Of a stretch of 64,000 nt of DNA, positions 1 to 9,084 are shown in pieces. Position numbers and translations under genes: made by a program. Origin of the DNA: Niabella aurantiaca DSM 17617 (GTDB lineage: Bacteria > Bacteroidota > Bacteroidia > Chitinophagales > Chitinophagaceae); the NCBI RefSeq assembly GCF_000374125.1, contig NZ_KB893627.1, positions 124,001 to 188,000 of the forward strand, in the 5' to 3' direction. Within the stretch, counting starts at the first letter, position 1; every line of letters starts with the position of its first letter. A model generated the notes under the pieces. It was not told the origin of the DNA. It worked only from the letters and a program-made list of their open reading frames with translations, and searched no databases.

Positions 1-483
1 TTTACCTATAAGAACTGGTCGCTTGCGGTGAATGCCTCTTATACCTTCCTGAGGGATGTGCTCAATACCCCGCTGGCGAAACGGTTCCAGTATTTTTATA
101 ACCCGGAGTCTTCGGGAGCGCTGCCGCCGATCGATGAATACGATTACTGGAAGCAACCGGGCGACGATGCCCGGTATCCCAATCCGTTTACCTATCAGCA
201 AAACCGTGCGATCGGTTCCTACCGGTACAACCAGACCCTGTTCATGGAAGATGGTTCCTATTTTAAATTCAATTCGGTTACCCTGGGGTATGCATTTGAC
301 AAGGCCCTGATCAGCCGGATCAAGCTCAAATCGGCGCGCATTTATTTTACCGGGCAGAATATGCTCGTGATCAGCAATTACTCCGGGCCCAACCCAGAGA
401 ACGTATCCGACCTGGGACGGGATCATCCGGATGGATATCCCAGCCCCCGAAAATATTCATTAGGCTTAAACGTAACCTTCTAA
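1..483 (+). CDS. SusC/RagA-family TonB-linked outer membrane protein, C-terminal part
   Basis: The reading frame is open from base 1, so only about the last 160 residues are present; the N-terminal plug and most of the barrel lie upstream of the window. The visible part is beta-rich, with alternating aromatic and polar residues, and ends in a short strand closing with Phe (SLGLNVTF), as outer-membrane barrels do. A SusD gene follows 9 bases later, the usual SusC-SusD order. The family imports oligomers bound by SusD across the outer membrane using TonB energy. The substrate cannot be read from this fragment. Confidence 0.9.
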   Translation, partial: FTYKNWSLAVNASYTFLRDVLNTPLAKRFQYFYNPESSGALPPIDEYDYWKQPGDDARYPNPFTYQQNRAIGSYRYNQTLFMEDGSYFKFNSVTLGYAFDKALISRIKLKSARIYFTGQNMLVISNYSGPNPENVSDLGRDHPDGYPSPRKYSLGLNVTF

Positions 484-492
484 AGTTTAGTT

Positions 493-2064
493 ATGAAGTT
501 GAAACAATATACATGCCTGCTGGCCGTAGTTGCATTGATCAGCATCGGAGCCGGTGGTTGCCGCAAATTCCTGAATGTGGATCCTGTGAACTCCATGTCG
601 GGAAACAATTTCTGGAAATCAGAAGACGACGTGGAGAAATTCATCACGGGCACTTACGGGTTGTTGCGCAGCTATACCTGTATGGACGGGTACTCATTGC
701 TGGCGCTGGCTGATTTTCGCTGCGCGGCGTGGATCCCTTCGTCGCGGGGTACGGGAAGAACCTATATCAGCGACCTGAACAATAACCGGATCCGAAGCCT
801 GATGAGCTCTACGGTAGGGCTGGCGGGGAGCTATGGCAATTTTGACCAGAATGTGAACCAGTTCGGTTTTCAGAATATGGCCGATTGGGGATATATGTAC
901 CGTATTGTTACGGCAGCCAATACCATTCTTGCAAATATTGACAGTAAGGATATTGCTGACATCAGCGATGCGGACCGCCGCAGGTATAAGGCGGAGGCCG
1001 TATTTATCAGAAGCCTTGTTTATTTTCTGATGGTACGGCATTGGGGCGATGTGCCGTATGTGACCGAACCGTCGGACGAAACGCCCCACGAGCGGATGAA
1101 CCAGGTAGCGGTATTTAAAAATTGCACGGCCGCACTCAAAGAAGTATTGAATGACCTGCCCTGGACCTATTCCGACCCTACCCTGAGAGGAGTAAGGGCC
1201 ATGCGCGGCGGCGCTTTGGTATTGATGATGGAAATGAATATGTGGATGGCCTGTTTTGATGAGCCGGGCGAGAACGGGTACTACGAGGAAGTGGTGGCGC
1301 TGGGAAGCCAGCTGATCGATCAGAACGGCGGCGCCTACGAGCTGCTGCCCCTGGAAAGTTATAAGGAGATCTTTAAAGGAACATCTAAAGAAAGCCTGTT
1401 TGAAATAGGACAGGATTATAACTACGGAGAAACCTTTGGATTGCTGGCTACGATTGCGGATATTGTTTTAAGAACGCCTTACAAGAAAAATGTAACGGTC
1501 ACTTATGCCTATTATGCCACCCCGTACCTGATGCAGCTGTATGATGAAGAGAACAATGGCCTTTCGGATAAACGGATTGATATGTGGTTTGAGCGGCCAA
1601 CCATGTATGACGGCAGCGGGCAGTTTGTATTCAAAAAATTCCTGAACACTTTTGCCACACAGCAGGAGACCGAAAACCCCAATGATGCCAAGATCCTTTT
1701 CCGGTATGTAGATGCGTACCTGCTCCGTGCAGAAGCGCTGGAGAAGCTGGGCCGCAACGCCGAAGCCCTTGCCGATGTGAATGTGATCCGCACCCGGGCG
1801 GGCGCCGAGCTGTTTACAGGAACAGAGACCAACCAGTTTGGCCAAACGCTGGAAGACGCCATCTGGTGGGAGCGGGAGCGCGAGCTGATGGGCGAAAGCG
1901 CTACTTTCTATGACCTGGTCCGCACCAAGCGGATCCTGAGCGGACAATACACGCCATTTCCCATTACGTATGATGAGTTCCTCGGCGGCGCGTGGACCTA
2001 TCCCATTCATCCGAATGTTATCCTGCGCAATCCCAAAGTAAAACCCAATCCGTTCTGGATGTAA
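493..2064 (+). CDS. SusD/RagB-family nutrient-binding outer membrane lipoprotein
   Basis: This 523-residue protein has a lipoprotein signal peptide ending GAGGC (Cys23) followed by RKFLNVDP, the characteristic SusD start. TPR-like helices follow (for example RRRYKAEAVFIRSLVYFLMVRHWGDVPYV near residues 160-190, shown here only as a landmark). The C-terminal part has the family signatures RAEALEKLGRNAEALADVN and WWERERELMGE. Length is normal for the family. It caps the SusC barrel at the cell surface and captures ligand. It belongs to the same transcription unit as the SusC fragment and the five lipoproteins downstream. Confidence 0.95.
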   Translation: MKLKQYTCLLAVVALISIGAGGCRKFLNVDPVNSMSGNNFWKSEDDVEKFITGTYGLLRSYTCMDGYSLLALADFRCAAWIPSSRGTGRTYISDLNNNRIRSLMSSTVGLAGSYGNFDQNVNQFGFQNMADWGYMYRIVTAANTILANIDSKDIADISDADRRRYKAEAVFIRSLVYFLMVRHWGDVPYVTEPSDETPHERMNQVAVFKNCTAALKEVLNDLPWTYSDPTLRGVRAMRGGALVLMMEMNMWMACFDEPGENGYYEEVVALGSQLIDQNGGAYELLPLESYKEIFKGTSKESLFEIGQDYNYGETFGLLATIADIVLRTPYKKNVTVTYAYYATPYLMQLYDEENNGLSDKRIDMWFERPTMYDGSGQFVFKKFLNTFATQQETENPNDAKILFRYVDAYLLRAEALEKLGRNAEALADVNVIRTRAGAELFTGTETNQFGQTLEDAIWWERERELMGESATFYDLVRTKRILSGQYTPFPITYDEFLGGAWTYPIHPNVILRNPKVKPNPFWM

Positions 2065-2078
2065 AAAATAATTGAATC

Positions 2079-2786
2079 ATGCGAAAGATTTTTATCTGCC
2101 TGTTTACAACCATCCTGTTTACCACTATTGTGGCCATGACCAGTTGCAAAAAACAGTATTATTTCGATTCGGGGCTGAGCACCCCCACCTTTGACGGCAG
2201 CATGCTGGAGTACCTGGAGTCGAACCCGTTCCTGTTTGACACCCTTGTGAGTGTGATCCGGATGGCCGGGCTGGAAAATTATTTTAAAGACAGCGCATTC
2301 ACCTTTTTTGTGCCGGCAGATTCGAGTATCCGGAGCTCCCTGCAGTATTTTAATCTTCAGCTGAAGCTGGAGGGGAAGGACACCATCCGCAAGATCAGTG
2401 ATGTGAAGCCGGAGTTCTGGCGTTCCACGCTGATGATGTATATGTACCGGTCTGTACGGGGGCTGGAAGATTACCCGCAGCTGGATGTCAATAACAAACA
2501 GGCCTTCCCGGGCGAATTTGTGCGGTCGATGTCTGGCAAGATCATGAACATCGGTACGATCTTTACCGATGCCCGCGGCATTAAGTACAAAGGATTCCGC
2601 TTTTTAAACCTGTCCTTTGTACCCAACGAAGCAGCGCCTTATAACTCCTGGTTCCTGGGGCCGGTAGCTACCTGTAATATTAAGCCCCGCAACGGTATTG
2701 CGCATGTGCTGGTGTACCCTGTGCATTTCTTTGGATTTGATGTGAATCAGGCATGGTTGCAGGCCCGCTACTACGGATTTGATTAA
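2079..2786 (+). CDS. Fasciclin-like domain lipoprotein
   Basis: A 235-residue lipoprotein with lipobox Cys23 in MTSCKK. One fasciclin-like (FAS1) domain is suggested by a helix with DTLVSVIRMAGLENYF, then the strand FTFFVPADSSI, the FAS1 'FAP-like' motif followed by a variable helix. The second conserved FAS1 stretch is less clear. FAS1 domains usually mediate adhesion or ligand binding rather than catalysis. The gene lies 14 bases after susD and 20 bases before the next lipoprotein, so it is probably an accessory surface component of this SusC/D system. The domain assignment rests on motif recognition only. Confidence 0.75.
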   Translation: MRKIFICLFTTILFTTIVAMTSCKKQYYFDSGLSTPTFDGSMLEYLESNPFLFDTLVSVIRMAGLENYFKDSAFTFFVPADSSIRSSLQYFNLQLKLEGKDTIRKISDVKPEFWRSTLMMYMYRSVRGLEDYPQLDVNNKQAFPGEFVRSMSGKIMNIGTIFTDARGIKYKGFRFLNLSFVPNEAAPYNSWFLGPVATCNIKPRNGIAHVLVYPVHFFGFDVNQAWLQARYYGFD

Positions 2787-2806
2787 TATAGTTAAAAATA
2801 CTGACG

Positions 2807-4564
2807 ATGTTTATAAGATTACGGAAGATGAATAAACGGACCTTATTTGCAGGGGTTGTCCTGTTGTACACCGGGCTGCTTTCCTGCAGCAAGAACCAGC
2901 AGAGCTTTTCAGGGGCATATAAAGACGCCGTGTTAAGCCCCGTCAAATTTCTGGCCACCCAGCCGGTTCCCGGTTCCGGGATCGCGGGCGTGCAGGTGAA
3001 GTTCAAGCTGGTAGGGGCAGATTACCTGAAGGGGCTGCCGGCGAATGAGCTGCAATTTTTCCTGAACGGCGTGGAAGCGCCGATTGACGAGCTGTCCCCG
3101 GCCGACAGTTCCATCCTGGTTACGGTTCCGGAAAATGCTTCTTCCGGAGCGGCAACCCTCGTAGTGGGCGACCGGATCTTTTTCGGCCCCCAGTTCCGGG
3201 TAAACGGCGATGTTTGGTTCGATTCTACATTCAACCGCCAGGGCACGGACCAGCAGGGCAATGCCATTATGGGAAGCGGCGTCAACGGCGCCATTACCGA
3301 TATCCATTATGAGGAGTTTGGCGCCACAAAGAATATATACATCATGGGGCTGTTTACATCGTTCAACGGTGAGCCCGCCTATACCGCTACCGCCAACGGC
3401 GCAACGGCCAGCTCCAATGTGCGCTATATGCTGAAGCTGGATCCGGTTACCGGGCTGATCAAAGGTGATTTTACAAAAGGAGAGGGGCCGAATGGCGCAC
3501 TGACCGGGCTGCTCCCGTTGACACGGTTCCCCGGTTTTCTGATCTACGGCGGTTTTTCCCGCTACAATGAGCGGGACGGGGTCAATAACATGACGCGGAT
3601 CTATGAAGACGGCAAGCTGGACTCGATCGTGCAGAACGTTTACAATCCCAACCCGCTGGAGACACAGTACAATGTGGATACATTGCCTGCTTTTATAGGC
3701 GGGTTTAACGGCGGGGTGCTGCGGGCTTTTATCGATAAGAAACAACGCATCATCAGTGTTGGTAATTTCCGTTATCACAATAAGAACCTCTACAACCAGT
3801 CTACGTATTTTAACGTGGTGCGGGAGCTGACCTATCTCAAAGATATTGGCGCGACCGACCAGGACGGCAACCTGGATACGACCTATAACTACGACCGCAC
3901 ACGCGGCCAGCTGTATAAAGGCGCCAATGCGCCCATCAATGACGCGGTACAGGTCCGGGATGGGAACAGCCCGTACGGCAAGATCATCGTGGTTGGGAAG
4001 TTTACGGCCTTCAATGGCATCCCGGTGCCTCGTATCATGCGCCTGGATGATAACGGCCAGCCGGATCCGGGATTCCAGGCTTCAGCAAACGGCGAGATCA
4101 CGAGGATCACCTATAACAGCACTACCCGCAGGTTGATGGTGGTGGGCAGCTTTACCCAGTTCAACGGTGTGGCCACCCCCAACGGGGTGATCATGCTGCA
4201 TGAGGATGGAGCAACCGATATGGGCTTTCAGACCCGGGAAATGACCCGTGCTACCAGTGCCGCGGGGCAGCTGATAACGTATGCGGCCCAGATGAACGAT
4301 GGAAAAGTGATCGTCAGCGGCAGCTTTGAAAAATATAAAAGCAGCAACAACGTGTTTGTTACCCGGCAGGGCTTTATGATATTGGATGAAACCGGTGAGC
4401 TGGTTCCGGGAATGAACAATACCGGGGCATTCAGCGGGGAGATCACCGATATGCTTGAAACGCTCAGCGGATCAAAAAAAGCGCTCATCCTCGTAGGCCG
4501 TTTCGGTCTTTTCGACAACATGGAAGTGGGAAATATGGTGCGCATCGGGTTAGAACCAAAATAA
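2807..4564 (+). CDS. DUF5008/IPT-like lipoprotein with delta-60-type repeats
   Basis: About 585 residues. A lipoprotein signal ends LLSC; a second possible ATG at 2828 (MNKRTLFAG) would remove seven residues and also leave a good signal peptide. Residues about 40-130 resemble an IPT/TIG-like immunoglobulin fold. The rest carries repeated units of the form GxFTxFNGxPxxxIMRLxxDGxxDxGF (for example VVGKFTAFNGIPVPRIMRL, VVGSFTQFNGVATPNGVIML), typical of the delta-60/DUF5122 beta-propeller repeat. No catalytic motif is visible. It is likely a surface binding protein of the SusC/D complex. Confidence 0.75.
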   Translation: MFIRLRKMNKRTLFAGVVLLYTGLLSCSKNQQSFSGAYKDAVLSPVKFLATQPVPGSGIAGVQVKFKLVGADYLKGLPANELQFFLNGVEAPIDELSPADSSILVTVPENASSGAATLVVGDRIFFGPQFRVNGDVWFDSTFNRQGTDQQGNAIMGSGVNGAITDIHYEEFGATKNIYIMGLFTSFNGEPAYTATANGATASSNVRYMLKLDPVTGLIKGDFTKGEGPNGALTGLLPLTRFPGFLIYGGFSRYNERDGVNNMTRIYEDGKLDSIVQNVYNPNPLETQYNVDTLPAFIGGFNGGVLRAFIDKKQRIISVGNFRYHNKNLYNQSTYFNVVRELTYLKDIGATDQDGNLDTTYNYDRTRGQLYKGANAPINDAVQVRDGNSPYGKIIVVGKFTAFNGIPVPRIMRLDDNGQPDPGFQASANGEITRITYNSTTRRLMVVGSFTQFNGVATPNGVIMLHEDGATDMGFQTREMTRATSAAGQLITYAAQMNDGKVIVSGSFEKYKSSNNVFVTRQGFMILDETGELVPGMNNTGAFSGEITDMLETLSGSKKALILVGRFGLFDNMEVGNMVRIGLEPK

Positions 4565-4584
4565 AAGTAATTAAATCAGTCCCC

Positions 4585-6609
4585 ATGAAAAAGTTATTAA
4601 ATCAGGGAATCTTATTATTGATGCTGGCGCTGATCTCCGTTGCCGGCTGTAAAAAATACGGCTATGCTTTTAGAGACGGCTATGAGAACGGAGAGGACAA
4701 TGCCACTATGCCCCCCGGCCAGACGGACAGCCTGAGTGCCGACTTTTCAAAGATCAGGGAGGCCCGCATCTTTCCCGGGCTGGTGGGGGCATCGGAGCCC
4801 CGGCTGAAGAATAAGGCCGTAACCATCGATTTTTCGAAAAGATACGTGCCTTCAACAGATATCCGCGTGGTTTCCACACCACAGCCTTTTTACAGTACGG
4901 GCCTGTATGCACCGGCAGGAGAGCCGGTTACCATAGAAGTGCCGCAGGGTACCGAAGGGATCATTGCCATGGTGGGCGGATGGACGGACAATCTTTCGGG
5001 GATCGCACAAACGAAAAGAGACCCGCTGATCTTTAGCCAGATCGGGTTGCGCCCTGGAAAAAATTACATCCGGAACCTGTACGGAGGGACCATTTACCTG
5101 AGAACGAACGGAACGGTAAAGAGCCTGGGCACGGTTACCGTAACGTTTTCCGGTGCCGTCCAATCGCCGGATTTTGTACTGGGCGAAACTTCCGATGCAG
5201 CCTGGAACGAAAGCGTTCACAACTCCACGGTTCCCTGGTTCCAGCTTCGCGGAAAGCGCATCATATTCGAGTTGCCGAAGATCTTTGTAGACAAACATCC
5301 GATCAGCAATCCCACGGCTTTAATGGAAGAATGGGACCGCATTATTGAGGAAGATATTTACAGGTGGAAAGGCCTGGCTGATGATGATCCCGATTCGCTG
5401 AACAGGGCGCCCAACCACCCCATACGGGTCATTATGGATGTGCAGCCCCGGTTATCCTATGCACACAACTCGTTCCCGGTAGTGATCCAGATGGATGAGA
5501 ACCTGTTTGTAAATGAGATCACCGATCTTTCCAAACTGACCACCAAAGGCGCCTGGCGGACGCTCTACGAGATCGGCAGGAATAACAGCACTTATTTCTG
5601 GTTGTTCAGCTCCGTATCTCCGGCGGCGGCTAATCTCTTTTCCATCAAGATGGCGCACCGGCTTCAATTCGGCTTTGAGAACCTTCACCCCGGCATGAAG
5701 CTGGCCATTGATACGGGCCTGTTGTATGCCAAACAAAAAAAGATCATCACCTCCAGCTTCAGCAGGGATATTACCCAGCGTACCAACGCAGACCTCATCC
5801 GGTTGCTGCCCTTTATCCAGCTGTTTGAAGTATATGGTTACGACATGCTGCAGTACATTGATTACCGCGCCCGGCAATACAACCTGTCGTCCTTATCCGA
5901 TCAGCAAAAGGTCAACTTCTTTTATACCTGTGCCAGTGAGTTTGCACAAACCGACCTGTCTGCCTTTTTCAGGGCCTGGGCCATTCCCGTATCTCCGGAT
6001 GTTACAGACTCCGTAGGTACAAAATTCCCCTACCTCACTAAAACGATCTTCGAATACAACCCCATTACCAAAACCGGGATCCGGGATTCGGTGATGCCGC
6101 CACCGCGGGAGATCGACCGGGTCAGCTGGCAGGTGATCGGTTTCTGCTGCCAGGAAACGGACAATGCCGCAGCCTATGCCAGCAACCTGCTGGATGGGAA
6201 TGTGGCCTCGGTATGGCATTCGCAATGGAAGCTGAATGCCGGCCAGGCTCCGCACTTCCCGCATTACATTACGTTTGACATGGGTAAGATTTTTGATGTT
6301 GGCGGGTTCTTCTACATCAACAGCACCTCGCAATGGCGTCCGAAAAATATCAAGATCTACCTGAGCTGGGATAATATGACCTGGGTAACAGCCTGGACCG
6401 GTGCCGGCTGGAACGTAGGCGACGGTGTGTATAACAGCGCCAATTTCGGCTACCGGTATAATGGGGTACGGTATGTGCGTTTTGAGATGAATGAAAGCTT
6501 CCCCGGTTCAGCCAACAATGCCGTGTGTACCGGTGAGTTCGGCGTGCTGACGCCGGTGGCGGCACAGGTGCCCAGTCCGCCCCCGAGCCCGGAAGGAGAG
6601 GAATTTTAA
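4585..6609 (+). CDS. M60-like peptidase-family lipoprotein with discoidin (F5/8C) domain, zinc site lost
   Basis: A 674-residue lipoprotein (Cys22). Residues about 90-400 follow the M60/enhancin-like layout: N-terminal beta region (FYSTGLYAPAGEPVTIEVP), then the core ending in a helix with NLFSIKMAHRLQFG. Active members have HExGH followed by EVTxN; here the same places read YEIGR (residues 328-332) and PAAAN (346-350), so both zinc histidines and the third ligand Glu are absent. Residues about 520-660 form a discoidin/F5/8C carbohydrate-binding domain (NLLDGNVASVWHSQW, HYITFDMGKIFDVGGF, RYVRFEM). I infer a non-catalytic glycan- or glycoprotein-binding protein. The rest of the protein is not visibly truncated. 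Confidence 0.75.
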   Translation: MKKLLNQGILLLMLALISVAGCKKYGYAFRDGYENGEDNATMPPGQTDSLSADFSKIREARIFPGLVGASEPRLKNKAVTIDFSKRYVPSTDIRVVSTPQPFYSTGLYAPAGEPVTIEVPQGTEGIIAMVGGWTDNLSGIAQTKRDPLIFSQIGLRPGKNYIRNLYGGTIYLRTNGTVKSLGTVTVTFSGAVQSPDFVLGETSDAAWNESVHNSTVPWFQLRGKRIIFELPKIFVDKHPISNPTALMEEWDRIIEEDIYRWKGLADDDPDSLNRAPNHPIRVIMDVQPRLSYAHNSFPVVIQMDENLFVNEITDLSKLTTKGAWRTLYEIGRNNSTYFWLFSSVSPAAANLFSIKMAHRLQFGFENLHPGMKLAIDTGLLYAKQKKIITSSFSRDITQRTNADLIRLLPFIQLFEVYGYDMLQYIDYRARQYNLSSLSDQQKVNFFYTCASEFAQTDLSAFFRAWAIPVSPDVTDSVGTKFPYLTKTIFEYNPITKTGIRDSVMPPPREIDRVSWQVIGFCCQETDNAAAYASNLLDGNVASVWHSQWKLNAGQAPHFPHYITFDMGKIFDVGGFFYINSTSQWRPKNIKIYLSWDNMTWVTAWTGAGWNVGDGVYNSANFGYRYNGVRYVRFEMNESFPGSANNAVCTGEFGVLTPVAAQVPSPPPSPEGEEF

Positions 6610-6630
6610 GAACCCAAAAACGAGATCACA

Positions 6631-7632
6631 ATGAAAATGAAACGCTATAAATTATTCGTGCTGCCGGTATTGGCCATCGTGGGAGCCGGCTTGCTTGGTG
6701 GGTGTAAGAAGTTCCCGGACCCGGGCCTGGTCATCGAGGAATACCAGCCGGATACGACCGTACGGGTATCAAAGGGGGACAGGAAGGTCCTGCTGATCAC
6801 CATCGACGGGCTCCGCGCAGATATCCTGTCCCAGCTGAAACCCGCGTCATTTGAGAACATTCTTAAGAATGCCAAATATTCCTTCAGCGCCGTTACCAAC
6901 TTACCGGTGAACAATACGGGGTCCTGGGGCTCCATGCTTACCGGTAATTTTGATACCCGCTTGTGGGACAGTACCTTTTACGCCGTTCCGGTAGATACGA
7001 CCAATACCATTCCGGTGCCGCTGAACATTACCGCGCTGCGCTACACCCACGGTGAAGACATCGGAAAGCGCATAGTGGCGGTTGCGGACTGGCCCAACCT
7101 GGTGAACACATTGATGAATGATGCCGATAAAAAACTGGTGACCACAGGCGATGAAGCCACCAAAGCAGCAGTAGAGCAGGTACTGAGAACCGATAGCGCG
7201 GATCTGATCGTGGCGCGTTTTTCGGATGTGCAAAAGGCCGGTGCCCAGTACGGTTTTGCCGATACCGACGGCTATAAGGCCGCCATTCAAAAAGTGGATA
7301 GCTATGTGGGCGCCGTGATGAACGCCCTGAGATCAAAACCGGATTACGCCAGCGAAAAGTGGCTGACGCTCATTACCACCACGCAGGTAAGCGATACATT
7401 GCTGACAACGGAAAACTGGGCAAACTCCCCGCTGCAGATACCTTCGTTCGTCATAGCGCATTACCCCGGGTTTACACCACAGGACATCACGAAGATCAAC
7501 CCGGCCATCATCGCAAGGACCGAAGACATTACTGCCCTGATCCTGTATTGGCTGCGGGTATCAAAACCAACTTCCGTAGTGAACGGTTTTTCCTGGATCG
7601 ACCGGTTTGAATTAGAATTCCTCACTAAATAA
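6631..7632 (+). CDS. Alkaline-phosphatase/phosphodiesterase-superfamily-like lipoprotein, metal ligands missing
   Basis: A 333-residue lipoprotein (lipobox LGGC, Cys25). The opening VLLITIDGLRADIL (Asp59) matches the first metal-binding strand of the alkaline phosphatase superfamily, and NTGSWGSMLTG matches the nucleophile region. Further on, the usual DxDxxGHxxG segment reads DVQKAGAQYG (199-208), and the usual SDHG reads TTQV (250-253). The expected Asp and His ligands of both metal sites are therefore replaced. The alpha/beta fold seems intact (YKAAIQKVDSYVGAVMNAL). It is short for the family. I infer a degenerate, probably binding-only member of this SusC/D operon. Confidence 0.65.
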   Translation: MKMKRYKLFVLPVLAIVGAGLLGGCKKFPDPGLVIEEYQPDTTVRVSKGDRKVLLITIDGLRADILSQLKPASFENILKNAKYSFSAVTNLPVNNTGSWGSMLTGNFDTRLWDSTFYAVPVDTTNTIPVPLNITALRYTHGEDIGKRIVAVADWPNLVNTLMNDADKKLVTTGDEATKAAVEQVLRTDSADLIVARFSDVQKAGAQYGFADTDGYKAAIQKVDSYVGAVMNALRSKPDYASEKWLTLITTTQVSDTLLTTENWANSPLQIPSFVIAHYPGFTPQDITKINPAIIARTEDITALILYWLRVSKPTSVVNGFSWIDRFELEFLTK

Positions 7633-7675
7633 GATGCGAAAAGATTTTTGGAACTGTTTAAATGATTAAAGCGAT

Positions 7676-8941
7676 ATGACAGCACATTATTCAGCATTTA
7701 GATACCTTGTTGTTCTGTTGTCCGGTTGGATGCTGGCGGGCTCCTGTGCCAAGGAAAACCTTCCGGAAGATTTGCGCGAGCTCCAATCCTATAACAAGTT
7801 GTATCTGGTGCAATCGTCTCTTACCGGCAACATCAATTACCGGTTGTATGTAAATTCACTGAAAACCGATACCAGTTTTTCGATCTATAATGTCACCATC
7901 GGGGGAAACAGTATTGCCGGCGCGGATATCCCCGTTTCTTTTGAGGCCCTGGGTCAGGACATGGTAGATGCTTATAACCAGGAAAAGCACACTGCTTACC
8001 AGTTGCTTCCCGCGCAGAGCTATACCCTGGTAGAAGACACGGTGATCAAAAAAGGGAACAGCAGCACCGGGATCCTGCCCATAAAGATAAAACTGCCCCT
8101 GCTGGAAAAAAATATCCAGTATCTCTTGCCCGTCCGGTTTACGACCGATACGCGGGATTATGAGGTAGACGAGCAGAAGCAGGTCGCTTATTTTATTTTT
8201 AAAGCCACCGTGGAGCCCACGGGGAAGATCATCGGCAATATTCCGCTGATCGACGATCCCCGCACCCGTGTCCTTGATTTTTTTGAAGACATCATGGTGC
8301 GGGATACTGCCGGCGACCTGTGGGTGTACCCGCTGAAGGGCCGCGAATCGCTGGGAGACCCGGTTAAGGTAGGTTCCGGCTTTTCAGATGTGATCTCGCT
8401 GATCTTTGAACCGTATTATGCAAAGCTCATAGGCATTCTTAGCAGCGGGTCTTTTAAGAATCACATCGCCAGCTGGACGGTCACGGAGTTCCCGGATGTA
8501 AAGATCGGGGCCACCTGGCTGGTATTTAAGACCTCCGATTATGCAACGCCAGGGTTCCGGGAATCATTCTGGAGTGGCCCTCATGGCCGATGGTATGGCA
8601 TCTGGACAAATGACGCCCTGTATTATTTTTCCGGACTGAACGCCAGCGGGGCATTGATCTCACGTACATCCATCGGTACCGGATTTAAACCGGCCACCTA
8701 TTCCTCCAATACCATTATCGGAAAAGACCTGGTAAGCAATAACATCAACGGGCTGTTGCTGTACTCGATGAACGACGCGGGTTCGGGGTTTCCGGCCAAT
8801 CGCTGGATGATCGGGGATGGGTTCTTTAGTTACCTCAGGCTGTTTTCTGTGGGGCATAAGGACCTGATCGCGGTCAAAAAGAACGGAGACCTTGTACGGT
8901 ATAAAGACTTTGATATCTACGGGTTTTACCACGCGCTGTAA
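7676..8941 (+). CDS. DUF1735-type lipoprotein with propeller-like C-terminal domain
   Basis: A 421-residue lipoprotein (Cys24 in LAGSC). Residues about 35-180 resemble the DUF1735/BT_3987-type N-terminal domain common in proteins encoded next to SusC/SusD: the strand order, the segment YQLLPAQSYTLVEDTVIKKG and the closing LEKNIQYLLPVRFTT. The C-terminal half repeats GDLWVYPL, DALYYFSGL and GDLVRYKDF, as in tachylectin-like five-bladed propellers that bind sugars. No enzyme motif is seen. It is the last gene of the operon; about 140 bases and a new promoter separate it from apbE. Confidence 0.7.
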   Translation: MTAHYSAFRYLVVLLSGWMLAGSCAKENLPEDLRELQSYNKLYLVQSSLTGNINYRLYVNSLKTDTSFSIYNVTIGGNSIAGADIPVSFEALGQDMVDAYNQEKHTAYQLLPAQSYTLVEDTVIKKGNSSTGILPIKIKLPLLEKNIQYLLPVRFTTDTRDYEVDEQKQVAYFIFKATVEPTGKIIGNIPLIDDPRTRVLDFFEDIMVRDTAGDLWVYPLKGRESLGDPVKVGSGFSDVISLIFEPYYAKLIGILSSGSFKNHIASWTVTEFPDVKIGATWLVFKTSDYATPGFRESFWSGPHGRWYGIWTNDALYYFSGLNASGALISRTSIGTGFKPATYSSNTIIGKDLVSNNINGLLLYSMNDAGSGFPANRWMIGDGFFSYLRLFSVGHKDLIAVKKNGDLVRYKDFDIYGFYHAL

Positions 8942-9070
8942 TGCACACCGGCGGCGGTCAGATATCCTGTTATCCGGGGGCGTTCCCGAACTGTACCGGC
9001 GAGTATAAAACAGTTGTCTGCCTGCACTGCCGGCGATGATCGTTTTACGGCGATGGCCTTTGAATTTGCT

Positions 9071-9078
9071 TATATTTG
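9071..9078 (+). promoter_or_regulatory. Bacteroidota -7 promoter element (TATATTTG) before apbE
   Basis: TATATTTG fits the Bacteroidota TAnnTTTG consensus exactly and lies only 6 bases before the ATG at 9085. Transcription would start at or next to the start codon, giving a leaderless or near-leaderless mRNA. No good -33 TTTG is seen at the standard distance. Confidence 0.6.
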
Positions 9079-9084
9079 CAGGCT

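Noticed and set aside
5566-5634. Possible sequencing error at the M60 zinc site
   Set aside because: Substitutions are spread over several codons in two separate motifs and keep the frame; an error would not remove all ligands so evenly.
9076-9084. TTG start three codons upstream of apbE
   Set aside because: The base triplet lies within the -7 promoter element, so the ATG at 9085 is the more likely start.
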